64,000 nucleotides of DNA from Trinickia violacea (GCF_005280735.1 NZ_CP040078.1:806001-870000); one strand, 5' to 3'. Numbered from the stretch's first letter, positions 39,501 to 47,179 are shown. Notes: generated from the letters alone by a model not told the origin. Made by a program: numbers and translations.

Positions 39501-39851
39501 GAGGACGACGCCGAGCGCGCTCGGCTCCTCGCCGAAGGCACGGGTCTATTGGGGCGTGGCGCGGTCGGCCACAACCACCTCTGGTTCTATCGCGACGCCA
39601 TCGAGGCATCGCTCTCGATGGGCGACGCGGACGGTGCGGCGCGCTATGCACAAGTTCTCGAAGACTACACGCGCGGCGAACCGCTGCCTTGGGCGGCACT
39701 GTTCGCGGCACGGGGGCGCGCCCTTGCGCGGGCTCTGGAGAGGCCCGGCGACGCGGCCGAGCGGCGCGAACTCGAGCGCGTGCGTGCGGCGGTGCTCGCA
39801 GCCGGATTCAGGGGCTACCTTTCCGCCATGGATGCGGCGCTCGCCGCCTGA
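36543..39851 (+). CDS. SAM - class III nucleotide cyclase - AAA ATPase - TPR protein
   Basis: 1102 residues from the ATG at 36543. Residues 1-56 form a SAM domain (IGQWLAGLSLEQYAQAFGEN, LKELGVQSLGHRKRIL). About 85-260 is a class III adenylyl/guanylyl cyclase with metal-binding Asp94 (FADLCGYT) and Asp138 (HIGDAV), purine-selecting Lys134, and transition-state Asn211 and Arg215 (VNLAARL); all key residues are present. About 275-560 is an ATPase with Walker A GEAGIGKT (Lys312) and Walker B-like MIVVEDVHWAD. The remainder is helical repeats of TPR type. No membrane segment is seen, so it is cytosolic. It probably makes cAMP under control of its sensor-like C-terminus; the neighbour carries a cyclic-nucleotide-binding domain. 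Confidence 0.92.
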   Translation: MDIGQWLAGLSLEQYAQAFGENDIDLSMLPQLTDADLKELGVQSLGHRKRILAAAAQRSAPPPDATARVSATAPAAASGPPEDERRQVTILFADLCGYTALSQSLDPEELRELIGRYTALVDGIVLAYGGTVDKHIGDAVMALFGAPRAHDTDPLRAARAALDIHDALAELSARTERRLQAHVGIASGEVVAGALGRADAQDYTVHGDPVNLAARLVAAARGGETLLSDDVRRALGESALCEPAGDMRFKGIDEPVPTWRLSSMTSEAAAVSRSRFIGRHAELDQFRGIVHACLEQRAGHVVYVRGEAGIGKTRLVDEMRGQVEAQGFEVHRGLVLDFGVGKGQGPVHAIVGSLLGLPLAAPSETRQAAAERVAAEGVIKPEQRVFLHDLLGLPQTSEWRTLYDAMDHGARKRGKEALVARLTEEACRRAPTMIVVEDVHWADQQVLDYLAAFASGVGNGPGLVVMTSRVEGDPLDAAWRARCRDIPFATIDLGPLRKEEALSLAGNFIDATQRVALACVERADGNPLFLEQLLRNAEEGSGKAVPGSIQSLVLARMDRLSPRDRLAFQAAAVIGQRFDIALLRQLVDEPDYVCDGLLANALVLPEGDDYLFAHALIQEGAYSTLLRTRRRELHLRAAEWFAASDPTLYAQHLDRAEDARAPRAYLDAAVAQRAAHLAEAALRLTERGLEIAKADTDRHALSCLMGELQRDLGAIEASIATYRAALSAAADDTSRCRCQLGLAEGLRVNEGLEEALALLDAAQQVAEREDQVAELARLHHLRGNILFPLGRIEDCSAEHERGLTYARRLGLPEAEARALGGLGDAAYAQGRMRTAFEHFSRCVALSREHGFGRIEVANRSMQGFSRIYLNEARLAREDTAAATRAAELIGQPRAQMLCETLGVFVCHELGDSEATQIHLEQEMRLIRQLGARRFEAQNLEMRGRMLLDCGRRREAAHMLQGALDICREVGTQFCAPKVVGALCRAVEDDAERARLLAEGTGLLGRGAVGHNHLWFYRDAIEASLSMGDADGAARYAQVLEDYTRGEPLPWAALFAARGRALARALERPGDAAERRELERVRAAVLAAGFRGYLSAMDAALAA

Positions 39852-39938
39852 CTTGACTGAAGACACGTCACGATCTGCGCAATCGGTGCCGTCACAACCA
39901 GAACATCGAGCCGTCGGCGTCGTAGCCGTCCGCGCATA

Positions 39939-39977
39939 AAAAAACGGCGCGACCCGGTGCACACCGGGCCGCGCCGA
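39939..39977 (-). terminator. Rho-independent terminator of the phosphoesterase gene
   Basis: A long stem, CGGCGCG-a-CCCGGTG (39946-39960) against CACCGGG-c-CGCGCCG (39963-39977), with one mismatch, is followed on the minus strand by seven T (A7 at 39939-39945). It starts 32 bases past the stop of the minus-strand gene; no comparable T-run serves the plus strand. Confidence 0.9.
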
Positions 39978-40008
39978 TCAAACCACACGAAACGCTTTTC
40001 TACTCGGC

Positions 40009-42024
40009 TCAGAACGGCGGCATGCCGATCGGGCCATTGCCGTGGTCATCGCTATCGTGATCGCCCTTGTCGTGACCGGGCGGCACGAACCGGAACGCGT
40101 CGAACAGATCGTCGAGCGCGGGCGAATTGGTCGGCACGTACGGATTCGACGGCAACTGCTGCGGATTCGGCAGATTGTCCCGGCTGCGCGAAGTGATCGG
40201 CCCAAGCGACCAGTTGCGCTCGATGAACTTGACGAGCGAAACGTGATCCGCGTAGTCGTGCACGACGCGCCCGCCGCGCGAATACGGCGACACGACGATC
40301 AGCGGGATGCGCGGTCCGTCGCCGAAGAAGTCGACCGGCTGGATGTAACCCGAATCGTAGTAGCCGCCGCCCTCGTCGGTCGTGATGAAGATCGCCGTCG
40401 ACGCCCACAGTTTCGGGTTCGCCTGGACGAGATCGACGATCTGGTGCACGAAGCCTTCATACAGACCGAACTTCGACGACGACGGGTGCCCGTCCAGCAG
40501 CCCTCCCGGCTTCACGAACGAGACCGCGGGCAGCGTGCCGTTCTTGATATCCGAGTACAGATTGGGCGTGTCCTGCAGGTGCTGCGAAACGGTCGTCGGA
40601 TTCGTCATGATCGCCGTTTCGTACAGGAACGGATTGCAGATGTTGCAGTAGACGCTCGTCAACGGACTCGTGATGAAGGTGCCCCAGCCTTCGCCGTAGT
40701 ACTTCCACGAGATGTTCTTCGCGAGCAGCGTGTCTGCGATCGTCTTCACCGGCGAAGGCGGAATCGTGGACGTGCTCGTGTTCACGGTGCCGTCGCCGTT
40801 GTAGCCCGGGTTGTAGTTGTTGAGCAGGTAGTACGTGCCCGCCGCGCAGTTCGCGTTCGGTTTATAGGGCAGCGAATCGAGGTAATGCCGAATTGCGCCG
40901 ACCCCCGGCTGGCTCGTCTCGGAGCAGTTGCTGTAGGTGCCGCCCGAATAGCCGTCCTGCGTGTACCAGTTATTCGTGCCCTTCACGGGATGCGGATTTT
41001 CGATTTCGTCGTTCGGCGGAGTGATCGCCTTGCCGTGGCCGTCGGTGTAGTAGAGCGCGTCGGCCGTGCCGATCATGATGCTGTTGGCCCCCGTGCCGCC
41101 CATCACCGGCTGGTGATAGTTGTCGCTGATCGTGTAGTGACGCGCGAGGTCGGTGAAATACGGCATGTCGCCGGTGTTCACGTTGTAGAAGCCAAGTGCG
41201 GTGGCCCCTTCATGGGTCGTCTCGTCGTCGAAGTTCGCCGGCTGCGGCTTGCCGTCCGAGCCCGCGCCGACCGACGTCTCGACCCACGCGAACAAGTCCA
41301 TCTTGCAGCCGCTCGGGTTGTCGAAGGTCGCGTCGGAGACGTTGCAGTCCGCTTGCTGCCAGTTCTGATAGAAGCGGTGCACCGGGCTGTTCATGTACTG
41401 GTCGTAGTTCGGGCCGACCTTCGAGATTTGATACGGGCCGTTCGGCAGGTTGTGCGTGTTCGAGCCGAAGCGCGTATCGAAGGAGTCTTTCGGCAGGCCC
41501 GTCGCGCCGGTCGTCAAGTGAACGATGTCCGGCGTTTCGAGCGCGTACCCTTCGGCCGCCGTTGCAGCGGCAAGCGTGGCGAACGGCGGCGGGTTGGTGT
41601 CGCTTGCCGCCATCGGCGCGCCGCCTGTGTTCGGCGCAGGCAGGTTGGTATAGGGCTTCTTCGATCCCGGGCTCAAGTCGAAGCGCGACGGGTTCGTCGC
41701 TTGGGCCGTGTTTTGCGCGGCGAGCCAGAAGTTGGGGCCGGCGGAACCGTCGGCGTTGATGATGCCCTTCGACAGCAAGTTCGACACGGTCTGGCCATGA
41801 CGCGGCTGATAGGCGCCGAAGACATGATCGAACGTGCGGTTTTCACCGACGATCACGATGACGTGCTTGATCGGCGAAACGGTGTTGGCCGATGGGTCGG
41901 CGGGCGTTTGCGACTGGCTTTCCGCAAGCGATGGAAAGACGGCGCTGCCTATAGCCAGGGCGGCAGCACCGCATAGCAATGCGGCATGCCTTAAAGGCAT
42001 GCTGAATTGGCGTTTTCGCTTCAT
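40009..42024 (-). CDS. Secreted phosphoesterase (acid phosphatase / phospholipase C superfamily)
   Basis: 671 residues from the ATG at 42024, supported by GGAG six bases upstream. A signal peptide (basic MKRKRQF, then HAALLCGAAALAIGSAVFPSLA) is followed by the phosphoesterase core: IKHVIVIVGENRTFDHVFGAY with the metal-binding Glu-Asn, DNYHQPVMGGTGANSIMIG, PAVSFVKPGG and ITTDEGGGYYDSG, VVSPYSRGGRVVHDYADHVS. These are the usual blocks of the family that contains AcpA acid phosphatases and non-haemolytic phospholipase C. A His/Asp-rich tail (GHDKGDHDSDDHGNG) follows. It should release phosphate from organic substrates outside the inner membrane. Single gene with a strong terminator. Confidence 0.92.
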   Translation of the reverse strand: MKRKRQFSMPLRHAALLCGAAALAIGSAVFPSLAESQSQTPADPSANTVSPIKHVIVIVGENRTFDHVFGAYQPRHGQTVSNLLSKGIINADGSAGPNFWLAAQNTAQATNPSRFDLSPGSKKPYTNLPAPNTGGAPMAASDTNPPPFATLAAATAAEGYALETPDIVHLTTGATGLPKDSFDTRFGSNTHNLPNGPYQISKVGPNYDQYMNSPVHRFYQNWQQADCNVSDATFDNPSGCKMDLFAWVETSVGAGSDGKPQPANFDDETTHEGATALGFYNVNTGDMPYFTDLARHYTISDNYHQPVMGGTGANSIMIGTADALYYTDGHGKAITPPNDEIENPHPVKGTNNWYTQDGYSGGTYSNCSETSQPGVGAIRHYLDSLPYKPNANCAAGTYYLLNNYNPGYNGDGTVNTSTSTIPPSPVKTIADTLLAKNISWKYYGEGWGTFITSPLTSVYCNICNPFLYETAIMTNPTTVSQHLQDTPNLYSDIKNGTLPAVSFVKPGGLLDGHPSSSKFGLYEGFVHQIVDLVQANPKLWASTAIFITTDEGGGYYDSGYIQPVDFFGDGPRIPLIVVSPYSRGGRVVHDYADHVSLVKFIERNWSLGPITSRSRDNLPNPQQLPSNPYVPTNSPALDDLFDAFRFVPPGHDKGDHDSDDHGNGPIGMPPF

Positions 42025-42576
42025 GAACATCTCCGTTGACGTGGTGCGCTTGGGGGGGAGCACTGCGTATGCAAGCACCATTGCGGTGCCTGAGATTTCT
42101 TACGGCTTGTTACCACGGAGAAAGTTAGAGGCCGATGGTGACGAGGCGGAGGCGGAAATGTGTCGCGATCGTGGTGGACTTGTGACGTCGCTGACGAATG
42201 GCTTGGGAGCGGCTTTCAGGGGGATGTGCGCAGCCCTAAGCCTCGCCGCCCGTTTCGGCGCGCGCGTTCATCGTATCGAAGACCTTCACGCCGGCGGGGA
42301 TACGTTTGCACGGCGCCATGCTAGGCCCCGGTATAACAAATAAGAAGCCCTGATAGGGTCGAAATCAGGACCTCACAATGACATCCAACCGATGACAAAA
42401 AATGGATTTGCAATTGTTAACAGTTAATGAAGAAATACCATCAAGACTGACAGTTAAAGAGGTCCCGCTCCATTCCTAACATGTTGATCAGCGTTGCCTC
42501 AACCCGAGACACGCGACTCCTCGTCGGAACCGTCTATGTACCACCGACATTGACTCAATACCTTTGGAGAATCAAC
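42025..42576. other. 552-base intergenic region
   Basis: Promoters for the divergent phosphoesterase and the low-GC gene at 42577 must lie here. GC drops sharply after about 42340. ACAGTTAA occurs twice, 30 bases apart (42420-42427 and 42450-42457). A frame open from 42481 merges with the next gene, but its first 32 codons lack coding character. Nothing else was identified. Confidence 0.5.
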
Positions 42577-43050
42577 ATGGCAACCCCGAATGAACTGGCC
42601 GCAACTGTTACTTTCAAAATCGTCTCGTATGTTGATCCGGAATTCGTCTTGTACGTGAAGCGCGGCGACCCCGGTCAACTGGTCAGCGTTACGTCGCAAC
42701 CCATTCCCAAAAGCTCGCTCTCCACATGGATTTACGACGGCAGTAACAGCAAACTGTTCCTGAAATATGACTTCGATGCGACAAACGAGGACGGTTCGTA
42801 CAAAGTCGTAGGCAACTCATCCGACGCAGCAGCAAGAATCAAAGTTACGGTCCCCGATACCGACGATTGTCGTACCTGGACCATGACCAAATTCAATGGC
42901 AATTTGTACAGATTTGATTCCGTCGAAAAGCCTGGATTGTCTCTCGGGCTGCCGGCCGGCGTCGGCGATGATTTCGGCGTAAAGTTCGTCCCAACCGACG
43001 TTACCTGGCAGACGCCCGGACAGATTTGGCAATGCACCGTTAGCGCTTAA
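42577..43050 (+). CDS. Orphan beta-trefoil-like protein, low GC
   Basis: 157 residues from the ATG at 42577 with GGAG seven bases upstream. Visibly lower GC than its neighbours. No signal peptide or membrane segment. The sequence shows three weak repeats, each containing a Trp after a turn (STWIYDG, RTWTMTK, GQIWQCTV) and strand-like stretches such as VTFKIVSYVDPEFVLYVKRG and SYKVVGNSS. This recalls the QxW-type beta-trefoil of ricin-like lectins. That fold is my inference; no database family is recognised. It is followed tail to tail by a small membrane protein. Composition and isolation suggest horizontal acquisition. Confidence 0.75.
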   Translation: MATPNELAATVTFKIVSYVDPEFVLYVKRGDPGQLVSVTSQPIPKSSLSTWIYDGSNSKLFLKYDFDATNEDGSYKVVGNSSDAAARIKVTVPDTDDCRTWTMTKFNGNLYRFDSVEKPGLSLGLPAGVGDDFGVKFVPTDVTWQTPGQIWQCTVSA

Positions 43051-43099
43051 AGCAACCTCATGCAGGCGGCCGGGCGTCGCTGCCCGGTTACGAAGGTAT

Positions 43100-43417
43100 T
43101 CAAAAGATTTTCGAACAAAGCGCTATTCCGATAGGAAAACCGACGACCATACCGAACGCCCGGCCTATCAGCATTGCATTCAGATCCTCATCGAACAGCA
43201 GTGGATCTCGCCGCGATCGCAAGACTGTTCTGAGCAAAATTGGCCGCGGGAAGAGGACACAGGCAGCAACCGCGATCGGTGCTGCCCCTTGAATTGCCGC
43301 GTGCGCGTACGGCCCTGACGGGATGCCGAGGCACCCGAAGATCACCTCCGCAGCCGCCGTGACTATTGCTCCAATCAGCGCTCCACCAAAGAGTTTGCCT
43401 GTCGAATGCGTATCCAT
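43100..43417 (-). CDS. Small membrane protein (105 aa)
   Basis: Begins MDTHSTGKLFGGALIGAIVT and has three likely membrane segments: GGALIGAIVTAAAEVIFGCL, then AAIQGAAPIAVAACVLF and, at the end, AFGMVVGFPIGIALCSKIF. A basic loop (RPILLRTVLRSRRD) lies between the second and third. No family recognised. It is convergent with the beta-trefoil-like gene (49 bases between stops), and the pair may have come in together; whether they act together is unknown. The lower GC matches the surrounding island. Confidence 0.65.
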   Translation of the reverse strand: MDTHSTGKLFGGALIGAIVTAAAEVIFGCLGIPSGPYAHAAIQGAAPIAVAACVLFPRPILLRTVLRSRRDPLLFDEDLNAMLIGRAFGMVVGFPIGIALCSKIF

Positions 43418-44135
43418 TTCAATTCCCTTCTGAAATTCGGAAGTGAACTAAATCGCAACGCGGAATAGCAGCTTTTGCGATGCCACGGCAGTGCTTAGTT
43501 TATCCGTATCAGTTCGGTCAAAATGTCAATAACTGTGAAACCGCCAAGCGGCCACGTCTCCCTCAGACCGGCGACAATTGCTGACATGTGAGGGCCACAT
43601 TGTGAATGCCCCTAGTTACGTCGACCTCTCGATCAATCGGGGACAGGAGCGTGACACACCTCCAAGCACTGCCCGCCCATCGGAGCCCCGAGATGACTCC
43701 CCGATTCTTCAGGCTTCCCTTTTTCTATCGCTGATCTGCTGCAGGAATCCTGGGCAGATATGCGGCAATGAAAAGGCTTTCGGAAATGAAAAGGGGCTGC
43801 GGTATTTTTCCGTAGCTCTTTAATTATTCTGGAAACTAACTTAGCGAGAGAGGAAGTGCTGCATTGTCAGGCAGGCCCTGCCAACGTTAACAGGGAACGC
43901 GTTAAAAAATAATGCCTATACTCAACGCGCAGAACGCCAACTTTTCTTTACTGGAAGTCGAAATTCTGCTCAATACGCCTTGCATAAATCGCGTCGAACT
44001 TCCCTTCGCCGCGAGATCTTTGTTTGTGAGATCGAATATTGCAGGGTAGCGCCACATGCGCTGCGATGCTCGTGTCAGTGATTTTAAAAGTGATTTTGCT
44101 AGCGAGTTCGAATTAACAACCAACGAGGACGGGAC
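43418..44135. other. 718-base low-GC region with no convincing gene
   Basis: A frame at 43578-43823 could encode 81 residues, but it lacks a ribosome-binding site and coding character. The region must hold promoters for the divergent genes at 43417 and 44136. A terminator-like hairpin is listed at 43793-43825. An ACCAACGAGGACGGGAC just before 44136 gives the next gene its ribosome-binding site. Confidence 0.5.
43793..43825 (+). terminator. Terminator-like hairpin in the low-GC gap
   Basis: GGCTGCGG (43795-43802) pairs with CCGTAGCT (43810-43817) with G-U pairs, around TATTTTT, followed by CTTTAATTATT. This is a fair rho-independent terminator on the plus strand, though no supported gene lies upstream of it; a short non-coding transcript is possible. 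Confidence 0.45.
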
Positions 44136-44510
44136 ATGGATACGAATTTGGCATATGCGGAGTCAAAAAAATCGGCGCAGCCGGCGGCCTTCGAGTCGAA
44201 ATGCGAGTATGACTCCGGCTGGCAACCTGCTGACAACCAAACCAATCACAATCTGCTGTTTGCTCACAAGCTGGGAGTGACGCCCTCTCAGATTTCGATT
44301 TTTTTCTCACCTGATCAGGAAACTTCATACCCCTTGCTCTGGCCCTGGTCTAACAACACTTCTGGAAATCCCGTTTCGATTTGGGCCGACACAAAAGCGG
44401 TGACGATGTCCGTCTTCAATGGATGTCCATTGCATGGCAATTGGAATGGGCAGACCGCCAGTTGGACATATTGGAGCTCGGGTTTCTTCCGGGTTTTTGC
44501 TTCAGCCTGA
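44136..44510 (+). CDS. Orphan lectin-like / phage-fibre-like protein (124 aa)
   Basis: Begins MDTNLAYAESKKSAQ, then CEYDSGWQPADNQTNHNLLF and AHKLGVTPSQISIFF. The pattern Ser-Gly-Trp, then His-x-Leu-Gly-Val-x-Pro followed by an aromatic strand, is one I associate with phage tail-fibre tips and H-type lectin-like domains. The C-terminus is rich in Trp and Ser (GNWNGQTASWTYWSSGFFRV). No signal peptide. Low GC, and a good terminator follows. No named family can be given with confidence; a carbohydrate-binding role is inference. Confidence 0.7.
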   Translation: MDTNLAYAESKKSAQPAAFESKCEYDSGWQPADNQTNHNLLFAHKLGVTPSQISIFFSPDQETSYPLLWPWSNNTSGNPVSIWADTKAVTMSVFNGCPLHGNWNGQTASWTYWSSGFFRVFASA

Positions 44511-44552
44511 GTGGGTGGGCTGCATGCATGGCATGGCGGTCGCAAAGAAAAG

Positions 44553-44582
44553 AAGCCCTGCATACGCGGGGCTTTTGTTTTG
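44553..44582 (+). terminator. Rho-independent terminator after the 124-aa gene
   Basis: AAGCCCTGC (44553-44561) pairs with GCGGGGCTT (44566-44574), one G-U pair, loop ATAC, followed by TTTTGTTTTG. It ends transcription 40 bases past the stop at 44510. Confidence 0.88.
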
Positions 44583-44725
44583 TACAACGTCAGCTGAGGC
44601 TCGCTATCAGCCTGAAGTGTCGGGCCAAACAGCGCTGGAAGCGCTTCCAGAGTCTTCTGGCTGGAACGAAATCGCTCGAATCCCTCATCATAGTTTCCAC
44701 AACGTGTGATGCGCGACGACCTCCC

Positions 44726-45610
44726 TCACCCCGCCAACATCGTCTCCAGCAGCCAGGCCCCAGCAGGCCCCAACGGCCGTTTACGCGACCACACCGCATC
44801 CACCAGCACGCGTCGCGGCCAGCCACGCGCGCGCACCTCATGCAACTGCCCGGCCGCGAAATGTTCGACCAGCCAGCGTGGCAGTTCAGCCCAACCGAAG
44901 CCCAGCCTGGCCATTTCAAGCAGCATCAGATAGCTTGGCGCGGACCATCGGCGCGCGCTCCCCACGCGGTGCGCGTCGCTGTTTGTGCCGCTCGGGTTGA
45001 CGAAGGTGTTGAGCCGCAGCTCGCGCGTGTCGCGCAGCGCGGCGTGCGGCACCTCGGCATCGCCGTAGGCCGCGAGCGGATGCTGCAGGCCGACGAAGAC
45101 GCCAATTTCCGATTGCTCGGCAATCTTCGCCGTGCCGATGTCGGGCGGGTAGACCGCCCGCGCGGCCATCAGCCCGAGTTGGGCCCGGTCCTGCTGGATC
45201 AGGTCCAGCACGTCCTCATGCTCGGCGATCAGGTATTCGAGTTCGAGATCGGGAAAGCGCTGCTCGAGTGCGGCCAGCGTGTCTTCGTAACGGTCGGAGT
45301 AATAGGTGTCGGAGACGACCACGGTGAGCCGCACCTCTTGCCCGCCGGCGATCTGCGCGGCGAGGCGGTCCATGTGCTCGCTGGCGTCGAGAATGCGTTG
45401 CGCCTGAGACAGCATGGCGCGCCCGGCCTCGGTCAGCGTGGGCTGGCGCGTGCTCCGGTCGAACAGGGTCAGGCCGAGGTCGATTTCCAGCGCGGCAATC
45501 GCTTCGCTGATCGTGGATTGTCGTTTTCCCAGCTTGCGCGCGGCCGCGGAAAACGAACCGAGGGCGGCGGCCTCCGCAAAGGCCAGCAAGGCTTCGGGCG
45601 AATGACGCAT
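44726..45610 (-). CDS. LysR-family transcriptional regulator of the PACE gene
   Basis: 294 residues from the ATG at 45610 (an earlier start at 45670 would extend through its own promoter). The helix-turn-helix is SFSAAARKLGKRQSTISEAI, followed by ALEIDLGLTLFDRSTRQPTL and TEAGRAMLSQAQRIL. The effector-binding half shows RLTVVVSDTYYSDRYEDTLA and LEYLIAEHEDVLDLI. It is divergent from the PACE-family efflux gene with 101 bases between starts. A textbook LysR box lies there, so it most likely controls that gene and itself. AceI-type pumps are known to be paired with LysR regulators. Confidence 0.92.
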   Translation of the reverse strand: MRHSPEALLAFAEAAALGSFSAAARKLGKRQSTISEAIAALEIDLGLTLFDRSTRQPTLTEAGRAMLSQAQRILDASEHMDRLAAQIAGGQEVRLTVVVSDTYYSDRYEDTLAALEQRFPDLELEYLIAEHEDVLDLIQQDRAQLGLMAARAVYPPDIGTAKIAEQSEIGVFVGLQHPLAAYGDAEVPHAALRDTRELRLNTFVNPSGTNSDAHRVGSARRWSAPSYLMLLEMARLGFGWAELPRWLVEHFAAGQLHEVRARGWPRRVLVDAVWSRKRPLGPAGAWLLETMLAG

Positions 45611-45628
45611 GAGCCGCTCCTTCGATGT

Positions 45629-45643
45629 ATCGGAAAAACCGAT
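45629..45643. promoter_or_regulatory. LysR box between lysR and PACE genes
   Basis: ATCGGAAAAACCGAT is a perfect interrupted palindrome (ATCGG-N5-CCGAT) that satisfies the T-N11-A rule. Related CCGATCAAACCGATA half-sites follow at about 45663-45677, nearer the PACE gene. Seen in sequence; regulator binding is inferred from family knowledge. Confidence 0.7.
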
Positions 45644-45711
45644 GATATCGAACTGGATTGTGCCGATCAAACCGATAACATGGCGCTCATTGGTTTTATG
45701 GAGCTTGTGTC

Positions 45712-46155
45712 ATGAGTGCCTTGAGAAAATCTCCGGCCGAGCGCGTCGTCCATGCGCTGGCTTTCGAAGTGATCGCGACCATGATCTGCGCGCCTGCGCT
45801 CTCTTTGATCATGGGTAAGTCGCTCGCGCAAACGGGCGTGATGACGATCATGTTTGCGCTGGTGGCGATGACCTGGAACATCGTGTTCAACGCGGGCTTC
45901 GATCGCGTCGAAAAGCGCTTCGGTTTCAGGCGCACGATCGCCGTGCGTATCGCGCACGCGTGCACGTTCGAAGGTGGACTGATCGTGTTCCTGGTGCCGC
46001 TCGCTGCGTGGTGGATGAACGTCGGCCTGCTGGAAGCGCTGATGCTCGACATCGGCATCATGTTGTTCTTTCTGCCGTACACGTTCTTCTACAACCTCGC
46101 TTATGACCATCTGCGCGCGCGTTGGATGGCGCGGCGCATGCCGACGGTCGCTTGA
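45712..46155 (+). CDS. PACE-family efflux transporter (AceI-like)
   Basis: 147 residues with GGAG eight bases upstream. It contains two bacterial transmembrane-pair repeats, giving four helices. The first starts RVVHALAFEVIATMICAPAL with the conserved membrane-embedded Glu (Glu19 here, equivalent to AceI Glu15). The second repeat has RIAHACTFEGGLIVFLVPLA, with a second Glu at the matching place. NIVFNAGFDRVEKRFG and FFYNLAYDHLRARW close the two halves. PACE proteins export chlorhexidine, some biocides and short diamines by proton exchange. Regulated by the divergent LysR. Confidence 0.94.
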   Translation: MSALRKSPAERVVHALAFEVIATMICAPALSLIMGKSLAQTGVMTIMFALVAMTWNIVFNAGFDRVEKRFGFRRTIAVRIAHACTFEGGLIVFLVPLAAWWMNVGLLEALMLDIGIMLFFLPYTFFYNLAYDHLRARWMARRMPTVA

Positions 46156-46385
46156 TGTCCGTGCTTGAGAACGCGCCGCTTGACGATCAGCGCGTGCGCG
46201 ATGCCGAGCGGTGCCGCAAATAGCGGTCGTTGAGCCTCAACGCGGCGTCGGTCAGGCATGCGCCGGCGATCTGCATGCGCCGGCTCGACACCCGTCGATG
46301 ACGACACGACGAACGCTGTCACCGGCAACACATCCATGAACAGCACGCCGTTCGCGGGGTTTCGATTGCAGTTAGACTATTCGTC

Positions 46386-46646
46386 ATGGACACATGTCGT
46401 TACTGCGGAAAAGTCCGTGACGAATGGGACTGCCACGGGCAGGAGTGCCGCACGGCCATCGCCAAGGCATTGCGGCGTCAGCGTTCGGGCTTGCCGATGG
46501 TGCACGATGTCATCCGCAATGAGATTCCTCCTGGCGCGACGACGGGCGAAGTCATCGCCGTCTTGTCGCGTCAACGCTTGCGCGCTCGCCGCAGCAACGA
46601 AGAGCGGCGCGAGCGCAAAGCCATCGAAGACGGCGACGGCGAGTGA
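46386..46646 (+). CDS. Small Cys-rich protein (86 aa), uncertain
   Basis: Begins MDTCRYCGKVRDEWDCHGQEC, giving a Cys-x2-Cys...Cys...Cys spacing that could hold one zinc ion. The rest is basic (RRQRSGLPMVHD, RLRARRSNEERRERKAIED). The frame has better composition than the overlapping antisense frame, but no ribosome-binding site precedes the ATG. It lies about 230 bases after the PACE gene in a stretch that otherwise shows nothing. If real, a nucleic-acid-binding role is possible; no family recognised. Confidence 0.45.
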   Translation: MDTCRYCGKVRDEWDCHGQECRTAIAKALRRQRSGLPMVHDVIRNEIPPGATTGEVIAVLSRQRLRARRSNEERRERKAIEDGDGE

Positions 46647-46969
46647 TCTTGGCGGCCGTGTCGACCATGCGCCGCATCGCTTATTGGTCCAGTTGGTCGT
46701 CAAATAAGACTCCCGATGTCCAGTCCCAGTGACCCCAGCGTCGCTTTCGAAAAGCAGGCTTGCGCCGAAGGTTGTCAGCTTGTTGCGTGAGTCTTCGATG
46801 TAGGCGACCCGCTTTCCGTAGATCAAAACCGCTGCCTGAGAATGGTATAAATTTAGTATTGCTAATTGCCATTCATGGGTCACGCCCATGCGTTGCGACA
46901 TGCCATTCGCCTTGAGGCGGGACAGGAGCATCACGTTCGGCACGCCCCTGTCATCAGCCTGAAAAACGC
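46647..46969. other. 323-base stretch without a supported gene
   Basis: Frames are open on both strands but none has coding character. It marks the edge of the decayed fimbrial region that starts at 46970. Confidence 0.5.
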
Positions 46970-47179
46970 TTACCGATACGACAGCGTATAGGTCGCGTTG
47001 GAGTTGGCAGTGCCGACCGATGTGATGCCCGTCGCCATATACCGGGCGTTGTAGCGCAAGGTTGCCGTGCCACTTTCCATGGTTTGGTCAGCACTGGCCG
47101 GAGGTTGCTGGCCGAACGTGTTGTCGGTGCCGGTTACGTCGAAGACAGCGGCCTCTCTACCCAATGTCAGGAGGTTCAA
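46970..47179 (-). pseudogene. C-terminal remnant of a fimbrial major subunit
   Basis: The readable frame ends with TATLRYNARYMATGITSVG and then NSNATYTLSYR, followed by a stop. This is the characteristic last strand of type 1 fimbrial subunits (alternating hydrophobic residues and a Tyr at the penultimate position), used for donor-strand exchange. Only about 60-70 residues survive. The frame continues upstream a little (LNLLTLGREAAVFDVTGTDN) with no signal peptide or first half of the fold. The chaperone and usher genes normally adjacent are absent. A decayed fragment, not a working gene. Confidence 0.72.

Noticed and set aside
43578..43823. An 81-codon frame in the low-GC gap.
   Set aside because: No ribosome-binding site, no coding bias and no domain; only the hairpin at its end is retained.
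43902..44123. A 73-codon minus-strand frame upstream of the 124-aa gene.
   Set aside because: Composition is not protein-like and it would occupy the promoter of the neighbouring gene.
46377..46943. A 188-codon frame on the minus strand.
   Set aside because: Its second half is antisense to the more plausible Cys-rich small gene, its first half has no recognisable pattern, and no ribosome-binding site supports it.
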